This document shows positions 34,052 to 43,854 of a stretch of DNA of 64,000 nucleotides, one piece after another (the stretch's first letter is position 1; every line of letters starts with the position of its first letter). The stretch is from positions 1 to 64,000 of the forward strand of contig JANQBS010000167.1 of NCBI GenBank assembly GCA_033085395.1, read 5' to 3'. The notes beneath the pieces are model-generated. The model did not search any database. It had not been told where the DNA came from and worked only from the letters and a program-made list of their open reading frames with translations. The DNA comes from Xanthoparmelia taractica. Taxonomy: Eukaryota > Ascomycota > Lecanoromycetes > Lecanorales > Parmeliaceae. Both the position numbers and the translations under genes were made by a program.

Positions 34052-35349
34052 CTGCGGAGACTTATAGCGAATGGGAAATATAAGAGAAAGAACTTTTTGG
34101 CTTGAGGATTGGGGAGTGTGAATGAGAAAAAAGACTCGTTGGATCAAGGGTCCCGTAAGATATGGAACTGAGGTTTTTGGTTATCCGAGAGGGACAGTAA
34201 GGCTAGGTGAGACATACAGTAAATGTTCTGGCCAATTGAGTAGTCTGAGCTGCAGTAGCCAAATCTAGGGCTGTAAATGTACAGATACGGATTGGTCGCC
34301 GGTTTGGCAACATGAATATCTTCAAGCAAGGCTACAAAGAAGGACGTCTAACCCTTCGTATGCAGAACGAAAGGATCCTGCATATTCTGAGGATGACCGG
34401 CATGGATTTATGCCTCACTTTCAGGGCGCTCGGCGCATGAAACATGCTCAGCTACACAGTCATGTGAGCCGCGCCGTGGCATTGAAAGCGATTTTATTGC
34501 TGGGAAGCCTTACCTTTGTGTATTATCCGCCAAGGATCAGACGCCTCCGCCAACAGCTTCAGCTGAAAACATCAAACCAGGCGTCCGGAGCACGATGAAC
34601 CTCACGAAACCTCCTAGCCTTCAGCTGTCATGCATGCGTTCACAGCCCTCTGACTGGATTCCCTAGGCGATGCAATAATCAGACGCATTTTGCAACAGCG
34701 TTGCTGTCTGGATTATTGCTGTTCTCCGTGCTCTTTTAGCTGTTGGTTTCTTGCTAGACTGTGTGTTCAAAAGAAGGGGGCGTCTCTCGCCTGCAACAAA
34801 CTTTCTATATACGGCAATGAATCATGAGCGTTGGAGAAACCGAGATTATCGAGGGTTTTTGTGTACTTGCTAGATCCGCGAATATCGACGAGCCTAGGCT
34901 ATCATAATTGAAATCGAAGCTTGATCAAAGATGTAGATCGAGCGCGACTATATTTAAATCTATCGACTTCTCTTCGATCGCCAGATAAGTATAGGCCACG
35001 AGATCGATAACTGCGGTTTAGCGCTGGTCCCACAGTCGTGAGGCGCGACGGCTGGTGATTCTGGATAGTACGGATACCATCAGTAATGATTGAGAACGTC
35101 GAGTTCGTCGACCGATGTGCCTTAAGGAACGGGGTTCTGAAAAGGTTTGGACATGCTATCACGTGACCTTGCCCTTTTTCAGGTTAGCCGATACTCGACC
35201 ATACCCCACTCCCAAATGCTGCTGGTTGTTATCCCGCCAAGCCAGACAGCCACACCTCGAACCGCGCTGATTATTACAAGCAATACAAGCGGTTTCTCGT
35301 CAATTATATATTTGGTGTCCCAGTCTATCTAGAAGCAACTCTCTTTGAA
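34052..35349. other. Intergenic, nothing supported
   Basis: 1.3 kb with several short open frames (34144-34329, 34410-34598, 34902-35162) that show no domain, signal peptide or splice partners. The stretch 34860-35010 is rich in ATCGA/TCGAT words, like mutated repeat DNA. The promoter of the gene at 35350 must lie at the right end. Confidence 0.4.
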
Positions 35350-36297
35350 ATGGACAACCCCTGCGTACGACCGCCAACTCCACAGGCACAACTCCACCGC
35401 GCACCCAACAAACCAGATGCCGCCGATACCTCCCTTATCAAACCCAATAAATACATTGTTCTCCTCCTCGCACCAACCTCGGTTGCCGGAAAGGTCCAAA
35501 TAGCAACCTCGGTTTCAAAATCCCTTTCCTGTCCCTTATTTCAGGGCGACAGTTTGCATGAGAGTAGTGCCAAAGCCGCAGCTGTGGGCGCGAGTCGAAG
35601 CGACGATGGTGGAAGGGGAAGATATCAGAGGATGTGGTTGAGTAAGATGACACGAACAGGTCTGCTCTTCCCAGAGGAATCGAGACCTGCGAACGAAGGA
35701 TTCTCTGGTTTCGGCGGCGGATCGTCTTCGACATCGACAAGCCGGAGGGGATCAGAATCATCAATCTCAAGCACGACTTCATTTAGCGGTGCTTCTACGG
35801 CTGGGTCTACAGCATCCTCTGCTGTTGATGTCGGGAACCAATTCATAGCCTCCGGCGGTATATTCGGCACGAGTCAGTTTTCCAATCGGCCCGTTCTTAC
35901 AACCTCCGAGGAAGAAAGCCGCCGAAAATTGAATCCTGCTTTGATGGTCCTGACGCATCCGGAGCTGGAGGCGTGGCACAAAGACGCCATTCGTAAGGCT
36001 ACAGGAGAATATGGTATCGGCATTATTTTTGTGCCTTTATTCAGGACTGATGCCGAGCACGACGATGAATTGCCAGTCCTTAGACCATTAGATCCGAGGA
36101 CAATAAGTAGATTCACGAGTTTCGATGCGCTTAGAGCTGCAGCAGGAGGTGTTGATGATGGAAAGAGTTTGGAGTGTGGGAAGGGCAAGGAAGGAAATCT
36201 AGAGGAGGAGATGGTGTTGGAGGTTGATGTTAGGGGTAGTGTTGAGGAGATTATTGAGGAAGTTGTGAGGGGCGTTAGAAATGTGATGTTTGCTTGA
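35350..36297 (+). CDS. Protein with degenerate gluconokinase-like P-loop
   Basis: An intronless frame of 315 residues. Residues 34-75 follow the layout of gluconate/shikimate kinases: a hydrophobic strand KYIVLLLAP, a loop where a Walker A motif should be (TSVAGKVQIAT), a helix, then FQGDSLHESSAKAA, which parallels the EGDxLHP segment of gluconokinases, and RMWLSKMTRTGL, which parallels the WL..L segment. The canonical GxxGxGKS/T is not intact: Gly-Lys is followed by Val rather than Ser/Thr. A long Ser-rich insertion (about 115-160) precedes an ordered C-terminal part with LMVLTHPELEAWHKDAIR and an acidic end. I infer a fungal pseudo-kinase or divergent P-loop protein. Catalysis is doubtful and no pathway can be named. 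Confidence 0.65.
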   Translation: MDNPCVRPPTPQAQLHRAPNKPDAADTSLIKPNKYIVLLLAPTSVAGKVQIATSVSKSLSCPLFQGDSLHESSAKAAAVGASRSDDGGRGRYQRMWLSKMTRTGLLFPEESRPANEGFSGFGGGSSSTSTSRRGSESSISSTTSFSGASTAGSTASSAVDVGNQFIASGGIFGTSQFSNRPVLTTSEEESRRKLNPALMVLTHPELEAWHKDAIRKATGEYGIGIIFVPLFRTDAEHDDELPVLRPLDPRTISRFTSFDALRAAAGGVDDGKSLECGKGKEGNLEEEMVLEVDVRGSVEEIIEEVVRGVRNVMFA

Positions 36298-37610
36298 AAG
36301 TGACGGACGTGATGGCCGTGCCAGCCAGCGTATACAGTCAGAGCCGTTGCTCGCTGGCACGAAGTTTTCATCGACTCCTGCGGTCCAATATTCATATGCC
36401 TCACAAATTGAGCAGTCAATTGGAACCAGAGAGGTCGTGTGAAGGCTAGCCTAACGCATCAATGTCCTAAAATTAGCCGCATGGTCAAGCTATACGGACT
36501 TAGAGACGAGCAGCGAAAAGATAAGCAGATATAGTGTTGAATCGCTCAAGCTTCTTGAAGGCGGCGCGAAAAATAATCTTCTTGACTCTTCTTCAGAGTG
36601 ATAGGTGTAATGAACCTTTTAGACGATTCACTAGGTCTGAGTAGGCAATCCTATCAACTCTATTTTTTTATAATCTACAGAAGATATCTGCTTAGTACAT
36701 ATAAGCTGTTCTTAGAATCTACTTGTTAGATAGGTTTAGTAACTACACAACTTTTTAGAGTTCGTATTCGATGTATTTCGTTCATGTTTTGGTAGGCGCT
36801 TTTTAGTTCTCTCAATTTATCCACCTTCACCTATATTTTTAATCCTATTTGTGTTTCTTGAATATACAGACGACTAAAAATCCTTACGAGCAACTACTAA
36901 GGGCGCCATATTACTACACTTAACCCCAGCAGCGGCCAGAGCTCGAGAAGCATTCCTCTCGACCGGAAGGTCTTATGTATTCAACCCTCTATAACTAACA
37001 CGTGCAGGCGACACCTTAAGCTCTTGCGTCAGCTGAAGATAAGGCGCGGTTCAGGCAGCACGAACAAGGCGCACCTCACGGCCAAATAGCCGTCCATTCC
37101 CTAAAGTTTGAGCCTCCTATCAAGCTCCCACGAAGCCAACATTGCACCCTAGAAGAAAGTATTTGGTTTGTTATACTGTAGACTCTTGCCCTCGTTGCAT
37201 TTCCTTACTACGCTTTTTGATCTTCCACATGTTGTGCTGTGAGCTCTCTCGATATTGGCCTTCCTCTTATAAGAATTTTGCGATTTCTGGTGCTTCGGAG
37301 GCAAAAACCGGCTTGGTTGGCAGCTGCTGGCAGAACATAGCAAGGCCCTGGCCACCAGACAGACAAGGCTCAGTCGAGTTGGCTCAACGTTGGTGTGGCC
37401 TATACAGAAAATTTATTTATTTAAGGCGTCCTGGGACATGCACGCTCAGCAAAGTCTTAGAGTCTCCCTTGTTCTAAACGCTTTGCTCCTACTGCGTCCG
37501 CAATACTCCTCGAGATTGGTTCATATCCTTACTCAAGTTATTTTGAGGCTGCCGTTGATTACCTAGGACGACAACTCTCACTCTACTAATCCACCACTGT
37601 GTGCTATGAC
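36298..37610. other. Intergenic with AT-rich segment
   Basis: 1.3 kb. The first 120 bases are the 3' end of the upstream gene. The stretch 36440-36900 is A/T-rich with stops in every frame and looks like mutated repeat DNA. Frames at 37142-37477 have no recognisable protein character. Confidence 0.45.
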
Positions 37611-38640
37611 ATGGATGCTCAGCCGAAGCAGATCCAGGAGCAGCTTCAGGCGGAACGCCAGCGTACTGAAAACGAGCGCAGGCTTTGTGAGCACGCCGAG
37701 GACTCCGCAGAGCAAGGCATTAACGTGCGGGGTAGGATTGCCAACGTGGTGATGAGGAGAAGCAAACGCGTCGTACAACCTTTGAGGAAGTACTGGGGTG
37801 ATGCCACTCTCTTTACGAGTCCATTTCGGTCCAGATAGACAAGGCCTTGAGTATGCCAGGGTCTACAGCCAGCCCGGAAAGCGAACGTAACCCTACAATG
37901 CTACGGCCTTGAGGCGGTTTCTGGAGCGTACAGCAAGGAGTATTCGAGAAGGTCTACAACACCCCTCATCCACCCAACGACACAACTCCCGACGGTTCAG
38001 TCCATTGTTCCCCACTAAAGAGCTCGGTCGTACAATGAGAGGCCGCAAGGTCACCAGCGAAGATGATCTCAAACTATTCCAATATTCTGGGGTGGAAGAT
38101 TTTGCTCTGTCGTGGCTAAGAATAACCTATACCGTAAGGATTTGGCTCTCGGACGAGAGCGACAATCGAAAATCACACCAATACCCCCAGCGACATGTTG
38201 GAGCATGTCAAAATCAGACTGCAGCCATCTAATACCTCGAGCAATGGTCACCGCGCTCCCAAACGCGTGCATGCCGACCTGATATATATGTGCAAGAAGT
38301 AAGACGGTCAGTCGGACCTACTGTTCGCACGATCAATCCTCGATGGCCGAAGGAACCCAGGCCAAGGTCGATCAAAACACCTCTCTTGATGCTCGCAGCA
38401 CCAGGAACCGGACAGTGGCTACCACTGCGGATAGCGAAGAGTCCATCGGCTTTTTCTTCGCCAGCTTGCTTATCCTACCGTGCTCGTCCTATTTGCGCTT
38501 GAGGACATTGACGACTGGGCAGAGCTGCTGAGATTTATGGACTGGACGACACATGCTGGGATCAGTTGGAACTGGGTATATCGAAAGAGCTTGCCTCCGT
38601 TTTCCGATCATAATGTATTTCTGACATGGTTTGTAAGGAC
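37611..38640 (+). pseudogene. Decayed coiled-coil/kinase-like family member
   Basis: A start at 37611 opens an N-terminal coiled coil (QIQEQLQAERQRTENERR) typical of a protein family expanded in Pezizomycotina that I recall as carrying a C-terminal kinase-like domain. Downstream, family-like pieces appear in alternating frames: ISVQIDKALSMPGSTASP (about 37825-37880), KSSVVQ...AAARSPAKM, and ENHTNTPSDMLEHVKIRL followed by RAPKRVHADLIYMCKK (about 38165-38300). Each piece is separated by stops or frame changes without plausible splice sites. The last piece near 38480-38640 (DIDDWAELLRFMDWTTHAG) is consistent with the same decayed copy. It is a pseudogene; family identification is from memory and moderate. 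Confidence 0.4.
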
Positions 38641-39747
38641 CAAAGGCTGATGTGGAGACCGTGAGCCATCGCTATGACACGCATTCTTGCACGACGCACT
38701 GCAATGCAGAGTGGTGGAGACTGGCCAGCAAACCCCGACTTATATGGGAACTGGACCGAATGGTTGTGTCATAATTTGTTGAGACGTCCTGCACCCGGTT
38801 TAGTAGAGCCAGCTTTATCGTAGGGTGCGCAGGCAACATAGTCGTAGAAGTATGTAGTTGGAAATCATCTATGGTGGAGTATCTACAGGCTATGTAGGCA
38901 CGTAGGGTGCAGAGACTTCTCATGTCAACCCGATTAGGCGATAGCGTACATGGGAGGAAGGTTTCTGTTCTTCCAATAGTCAGAGAGCCAATGCTGCACA
39001 CGCAAAACGAGATGTTCGCCGTCGCGGTCTCCAGCATGCTTGCGATAGATGTACGTGAGCCCATGACTTTGCTCATGGTGAGGTTCATCCTCACAACAAT
39101 TGAACCGAAAGTGAAGGGTTTGGTCTCAGCAAGGTCTATATACACTCAGAGCGCATAATGTTCGAGAATTGACATTTGACTTCGAAACAAGCGCGGGAAG
39201 AACCAATAGGTGCTTTAAAGTAAGAGTATGTTTCGAAAACCATTGGTATACGCCGAGCTTGGTGGAAAGAAGTAGTGGCCGGGAGTTCACGACTACCACA
39301 GATATACAGCTGTTTGGAGCTTCTGAACTGATGGTTAAGCTAGGTAGGATGACTGTCCATAATATGGACTCTATTTCTGTATACCATATGATTGCGACTT
39401 ACGCTGGAGACCTCCTGGCTACCCTTTCGGTTCCCTGCTTCGGGTACTCTTAAATTACCCAAGCTGCAGGCAAGGCCTTGGGCAATGACTTGCGTATTGG
39501 ACTCTTACGTCGAGGTTGTCCTGTGAAGATATTGCCAAAGAGAAGACCCGCGGCCATCAACGCCATATGTCTAGTGTAGAGCACCAGGTCTTAGGCAATA
39601 TCCAGCTACCGACGGAGAACATCAAATTCTCTTTGTGCCTGTCAGCGGATCATGTAGTCCTTCAGATTGGACGACGCAGTTTTCTCTCTCGTGAGCGTAC
39701 TCGTAGATTTTAGAATTGACGCAACCGAAAGTTGTATCCACGACAAA
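38641..39747. other. Intergenic, unassigned open frames
   Basis: 1.1 kb. Plus-strand frames at 38907-39158 and 39169-39453 read protein-like (MLAIDVREPMTLLMVRF; ELMVKLGRMTVHNMDSIS) and could be two pieces of one decayed gene, but they match no family I know and no introns join them. Nothing else is supported. Confidence 0.35.
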
Positions 39748-40446
39748 TCATCTCTTCTGAACCCGATAGGCGGATCGACGTTTTGGTTGTTGAAATGGTT
39801 TTTTCAGCTGCTTTGAGCCGGGGGACTTTGGAGGACTCATCGGAGCATTACTGGAGACGCGTTGGCTGGTCTTGTTATCATGAGCGAGTACGTAGAAGGC
39901 GGCAGTTTTCGAAGCTTTTGATCGGGTAACTCTACTAAGATGATTAGTCTCTACAGTCGTTGTGACTCGTTCTTACTCACCGCCCAGAGACCGGTTCCAG
40001 AGTTTGACGTTGTCTTTGACGTGGTACTTTGCGTGCCTGTAATTTTGGTGGAGTGGAGGGGGCCGGACGAATTTTTTGCAAAGGCATGTCACCCAAACTG
40101 GGCTGCTGGATCTCCATGTTGACGGACTCATTCTCCTTAGATGTGGTGCCTATTGTGAAGTTCAGACCTTGATCCAAGACACCCTGGGATAGGTGAGACC
40201 CTTACCCCGTGGAGCCCGCGGGGGAGATGCAGGCGGAGTCATCGGCCGTATAATATCGAATTCTTCATCATCAGAAGAGGCTGGCTCCCAAACGGTAGAA
40301 GGTCCTCGTCCTTCAGCCTCAAGCCTTGCGCGCATTATGTCGGCTGCTGCGTGGATCCTATCGAGTCGCTCTTGAGTATCTCCTTGCATGATAAGCCACG
40401 CATCGCTTTCTTCCCGTGTCAGAGGCATTAGGGTGATGATTGGCAT
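39748..40446 (-). CDS. Hypothetical basic protein, three exons
   Basis: Unrecognised protein of 198 residues that appears only when two short introns are removed. Exons are 40206-40446, 39981-40149 and 39748-39934; the introns are 56 bp (GTAAGG...AATAG) and 46 bp (GTGAGT, GACTAATC branch site, ATCTTAG). Both joins keep frame, and all three exons are open to the next splice site or stop, which is unlikely by chance. The N-terminal 55 residues are helical (LTREESDAWLIMQGDTQERL). Next come an acidic patch (SSDDEEFD) with Thr/Ser-Pro sites (RPMTPPASPP), a middle proline segment and a strongly basic C-terminus (LKKPFQQPKRRSAYRVQKR), suggesting a nucleic-acid-binding or nuclear protein. It starts 194 bp from the outward-facing FHA kinase gene, so the two may share a promoter. 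Function is unknown. Confidence 0.62.
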
Positions 40447-40640
40447 GTAAGCCAGGAAGTGAAGGGGATACTTCCGCCACTTCAGCCCTATGATTAGCGT
40501 GGTTGGCGACTAGAGCCGCAGTTGCCTAAAGTTCGCTAAGCCGATCTTGCACTAGCGGTGTTCATATGATGTTTACCTTACGGCATGGAAATCTTGAACG
40601 ATTTATATATATTGAATGGTAACATAGAGAGCAAGCTAGA

Positions 40641-42277
40641 ATGGCTAGTACATTCAATGGCGATTTTGCCAGGCTTGTACCCCGCAATCAAATTGCACAA
40701 CGTTTGTTCTCGGCAACCTACATTTATGTCGAAGAGAACAAGACATTCCATATGCGCTTCTTGCAGCGGAACATTGTTAGCGGTGAAATGCCTATAGCGT
40801 CAGAGGACCCCGTGGAGAGTTCCACTGATTATGACAGCCAGCTCGAAGGTGAGACTGAGGGCTTTCGAATGGAAGATTCAGGATATTTCGTCCTTTCTTT
40901 CGATCAAGAACCAGAATTTCCTCACTTGGGCTGGAGAGTGGGTCGAGGAACTGGAAAATCACCAGCAAACCGTGGGGTAGATCTCCTTTTGTCAAGACCC
41001 GGTGATCTACTAGGCATGTCGCTTGCTAGTATACATATGATCTTCCACTTTAACCGACAGTCTGGACTTCTTATGTTAAAGGGAGGAAGTCATAAAGCAC
41101 CAGTAGAGTATAGATCAGGTGGTAAGTGGGCCAAATTAGAATACGACGAAGAGCACCTTGTATACGAAGCCTCGACAAGGATCCGGGTGGGCATGTGTGA
41201 GTATGAGCTGGAGCATACGGTGGAGGAGAAGTACAGAATGTTATACTTTGAAAAAAGGGACATGTTCTTTGAAGCACAGCTACCAGGGAACAATAAATTT
41301 CAGATAAAACCACTGCAGAGGATGCCCGGCGACAGTTACGTTCCGAGGGGACGGTACCTCGAACTCGAAACGCGAGGATCCGGCGCATTTGGTTGGATCA
41401 CCCGGGGACTCGATACTAAGACAGGCGATTTAGTGGCCATAAAAGAGCTGCGAATCGAAGCAAGGAATAAGTCTGAGGTTTTGGCAGAGGTGAGCATGGG
41501 GACACGCTTTACGGTATATATATACAGAGCCCCGTATATGATGTTCCTGACACACTTCAGAATGAGCCTGGCCTACTTCCGACTCTGAGCGCGATGTGTG
41601 AGCACGGCCATCCTGAAATCTGCTGTGGCTTGGAGAGATTCTTCCTTTTCATGCCCAGCGCAATCTCGGATTTTACGGGAGATCTTTGGGGAAGCACGAG
41701 CATTTCACGGCCGGCGAAGTTGCACTTTCTCAAAGAACCACTTGAAGGCCTCAAAACTTTACATGCCATGGGAATTATGCATCGCGACATCCGGCCGAAA
41801 AACATCCTCATAATGTCTAACGACCCTCCTCGCGCTGCGCTCTGCGATTACGGCAAAGCCGTCGAAGCAAAGACGTCCAAAGTCACGACAATTGGTCCAA
41901 TCTACACGTTAGCGCCTGAAGTCTGGACGGTAGCGAGGGACGGCCCCTACACGGCAAAGATTGACACGTGGGCTTATGGGTATGCGATCGCGGAAGTCCT
42001 AGGTTACAAGCCCCCAGACTATTCGAAGATCACGCAGGATCGGCTCGGATCGATTCTCAGGACTCTACGTGCTTCCTACGCCAAGGGGACTGACGGCGAG
42101 CCGCTTGTCGACCTGGTCTCGAAGCTGCTCGCATGGAGGCCTCAGGATCGGTGGTCGGCCGAACAGGCTCTGGAACATAAGTGCTGGCTTCCGATAGCGT
42201 TAGAGGAGGACCGAAGATGTGATGATCCTACAGAAGCTGCAAGGGGCAAGAGACCTCTGCTGGGAGCTCGAGTATAA
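40641..42277 (+). CDS. FHA-domain protein kinase
   Basis: Two exons (40641-41489 and 41561-42277; 71 bp intron) give 521 residues. An FHA-like domain at about 95-160 (GWRVGRGTGKSPANRGVDLLLS ... SLASIHMIFHFN) would bind phosphothreonine. The kinase domain starts near 240 with GSGAFG and VAIKEL. The catalytic loop reads HRDIRPKNIL, with Arg in place of the usual Lys after Asp-Ile, and the magnesium loop is DYG in place of DFG; an APE motif follows (LAPEVW). The layout recalls Rad53/Cds1-like kinases, but this belongs to an accessory fungal group and is not the checkpoint kinase itself. After the stop, another frame continues with family-like text (APVLGTAEFEALEPAAA, about 42268-42330), so the tail may have been lost by a frameshift. 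Activity is plausible but weakened. Confidence 0.78.
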
Positions 42278-42517
42278 CGGCACCTGTACTCGGCACAGCT
42301 GAATTTGAAGCATTGGAACCTGCAGCCGCGTGATGGCAGGCATCACTCGCGTTGGTCGAGGCAGGTAGTCTGGGCGCCGCTTGTCAGAGTACGGCAAGGG
42401 AGGAGCGGTTATAGGTGGAATCCAAGCCGTAGGAACCACCGGCTTGGTGATTGGATGCACAACCTGACAAGCGTGTTTAATATTTCAGGACTGCAAGGGA
42501 ATTAATGCGTTTTTTCC

Positions 42518-42763
42518 TTGCTAACGAAGTCATCGCTCGTGATCTATCTGGCGCTGGGAGTGGTCAGAAAGCAACAAGTCGACCAGGCTCTTGCAAACCA
42601 AGGACACCACAATTGCGAGCATGGGAGTTGGCGCTATGTCTCTGGACCACATATATGTGAAGGATGCAATCACAGCCTTCCGCAGTATATTTTCGATTGT
42701 GGCAAGTGTCAGATCTTGGTTTGTGATAAACATAGAAAAAACAGATTACGGAGAGCCGTCTAG
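42518..42763 (+). pseudogene. Orphan Cys/His-cluster C-terminal fragment
   Basis: The frame ends NCEHGSWRYVSGPHICEGC, then LPQYIFDCGKCQILVCDKH and a short basic tail. This spacing of four Cys pairs with a His is a putative zinc-binding module that I have seen at the C-termini of large fungal signalling proteins with kinase or NACHT domains. There is no matching upstream start: residues before NCEHG read as ordinary text without a domain. It is probably the last exon of a gene whose body is gone, perhaps the former end of the adjacent FHA kinase. Confidence 0.4.
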
Positions 42764-43021
42764 TTTTGATGATCTTCCCAACTACGTACAGTAATTCGAA
42801 ATTAGACAAGTAAGAAGATAAGTCGAGATACTCCCCTCCGCTCTCTGCGTTATCATATACACATATTCCGGATATACTCTTACACATCGTACGGACACAC
42901 AGCTTCGTGGAAATGGATGCGCCAGAAATACTGTCCGCCAGTCCACGGAGGCAACAGAACGGGAGAGCATCCGGCTTGCAAACCTGCAACACCTCCATGA
43001 GATAACATCCCTTGCACACTA

Positions 43022-43142
43022 CAAGCTGCCCGTATATACTGGCCTATGACCGCCTTCTGTGTATTTCTTACCTGGTGTTCTTAGATACCTCGGATAGATC
43101 AGCTCGCCTTGGCCAATAATTGAACGCCGTTTCCGCTTAGTT
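43022..43142 (+). repeat. Dispersed repeat, copy B
   Basis: Second copy of the repeat at 30664-30770, same orientation, with GTATATACTGGCCTATGACC intact and a longer middle. The right boundary runs almost directly into the inverted repeat at 43178-43230, so the two may belong to one element. Confidence 0.65.
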
Positions 43143-43177
43143 ACTAGAAGGTTTCACAACCGAGCCACTCAGCCCTG

Positions 43178-43230
43178 GACCAGCCTGATTTAGCCCTAGC
43201 TTCCCAAATATGGCTAGATCAGGGCTGGTC
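43178..43230. repeat. Inverted repeat, hAT-like ends
   Basis: GACCAGCCTGATTTAGCC on the left pairs with GGCTAGATCAGGGCTGGTC on the right with about two imperfections and a loop of roughly 16 bases. The CAGGGCTGG/CCAGCCCTG word is like terminal repeats of some fungal hAT elements, but no element body is present. Confidence 0.5.
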
Positions 43231-43344
43231 TAAATCCAACACTTCCAACACCTCGTCCGAGAAATCATCTCCAGATCGTATATGATTATGTGAAAAGACA
43301 CCCCTGTTGCCTCTATCTTTTGTATATATTACGACTCATCCATC

Positions 43345-43854
43345 ATGACCTCCCATGGACCCCAAGTAGCCCAACTCTACAAGTACTTCTTCCTCTACAT
43401 CGAACCCCTCTCCACAATCGTCGGCGCCTACTACTCGTCTTTGCAACAGCAAACCTATCTCGATCTCACTCACGCGCTCTCAAGCCCCCAAACCGGCATA
43501 CCCGTCTCCACCCAAATCGTTCTCACGCAACTATCCAACCTCTATTTCTGTTTTGCCCTCAATGAAGCTCTCGTCCTACGCGCATCCTCCGATCTCAGGG
43601 TCTGGCGCACTCTACTCATCTGCTTGCTCATCGCAGACTTTGGGCATCTCTATAGCGTCCACGCTGTGGGGTGGCATGTTTACTGGAACGTGCTTAGGTG
43701 GAATGCCATTGATTGGGGCAACGTTGGTTTTGTGTATGTTGGAGCTACGATGCGCATTTGTTTTTTGTCCGGCTTGGGCGTGGGGCCTTCCGGTGGGTCG
43801 GCGGTTAGACGCAGTACTCGGAGGAAAAGACCGTCGTCTAGGATCTCGGGCTAG
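43345..43854 (+). CDS. DUF7704-like small membrane protein
   Basis: An intronless frame of 169 residues with four hydrophobic segments: YKYFFLYIEPLSTIVGAYY (about 12-30), an amphipathic stretch ending in TQIVLTQLSNLYFCFALNEAL (about 56-76), WRTLLICLLIADFGHLYSV (about 88-106) and WGNVGFVYVGATMRICFLSG (about 123-143). It closes with a basic cytosolic tail (RRSTRRKRPSSR). I recall this pattern, including ALVLRASSDLRVWRTLL, as the uncharacterised fungal family DUF7704. Such proteins are common in Pezizomycotina, often in several copies, with no known biochemical role. The start at 43345 places the first membrane segment close to the N-terminus as in relatives. Confidence 0.75.
   Translation: MTSHGPQVAQLYKYFFLYIEPLSTIVGAYYSSLQQQTYLDLTHALSSPQTGIPVSTQIVLTQLSNLYFCFALNEALVLRASSDLRVWRTLLICLLIADFGHLYSVHAVGWHVYWNVLRWNAIDWGNVGFVYVGATMRICFLSGLGVGPSGGSAVRRSTRRKRPSSRISG

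Larger units (their letters stand above)
42278..43344. other. Intergenic with kinase tail remnant and repeats
   Basis: Beyond the kinase stop, short pieces of possible former coding sequence persist to about 42510. A Cys/His cluster frame follows at 42518-42763 (separate entry). Repeat copy B lies at 43022-43142 and an inverted repeat at 43178-43230. The promoter of the DUF7704-like gene occupies the right end. Confidence 0.45.
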
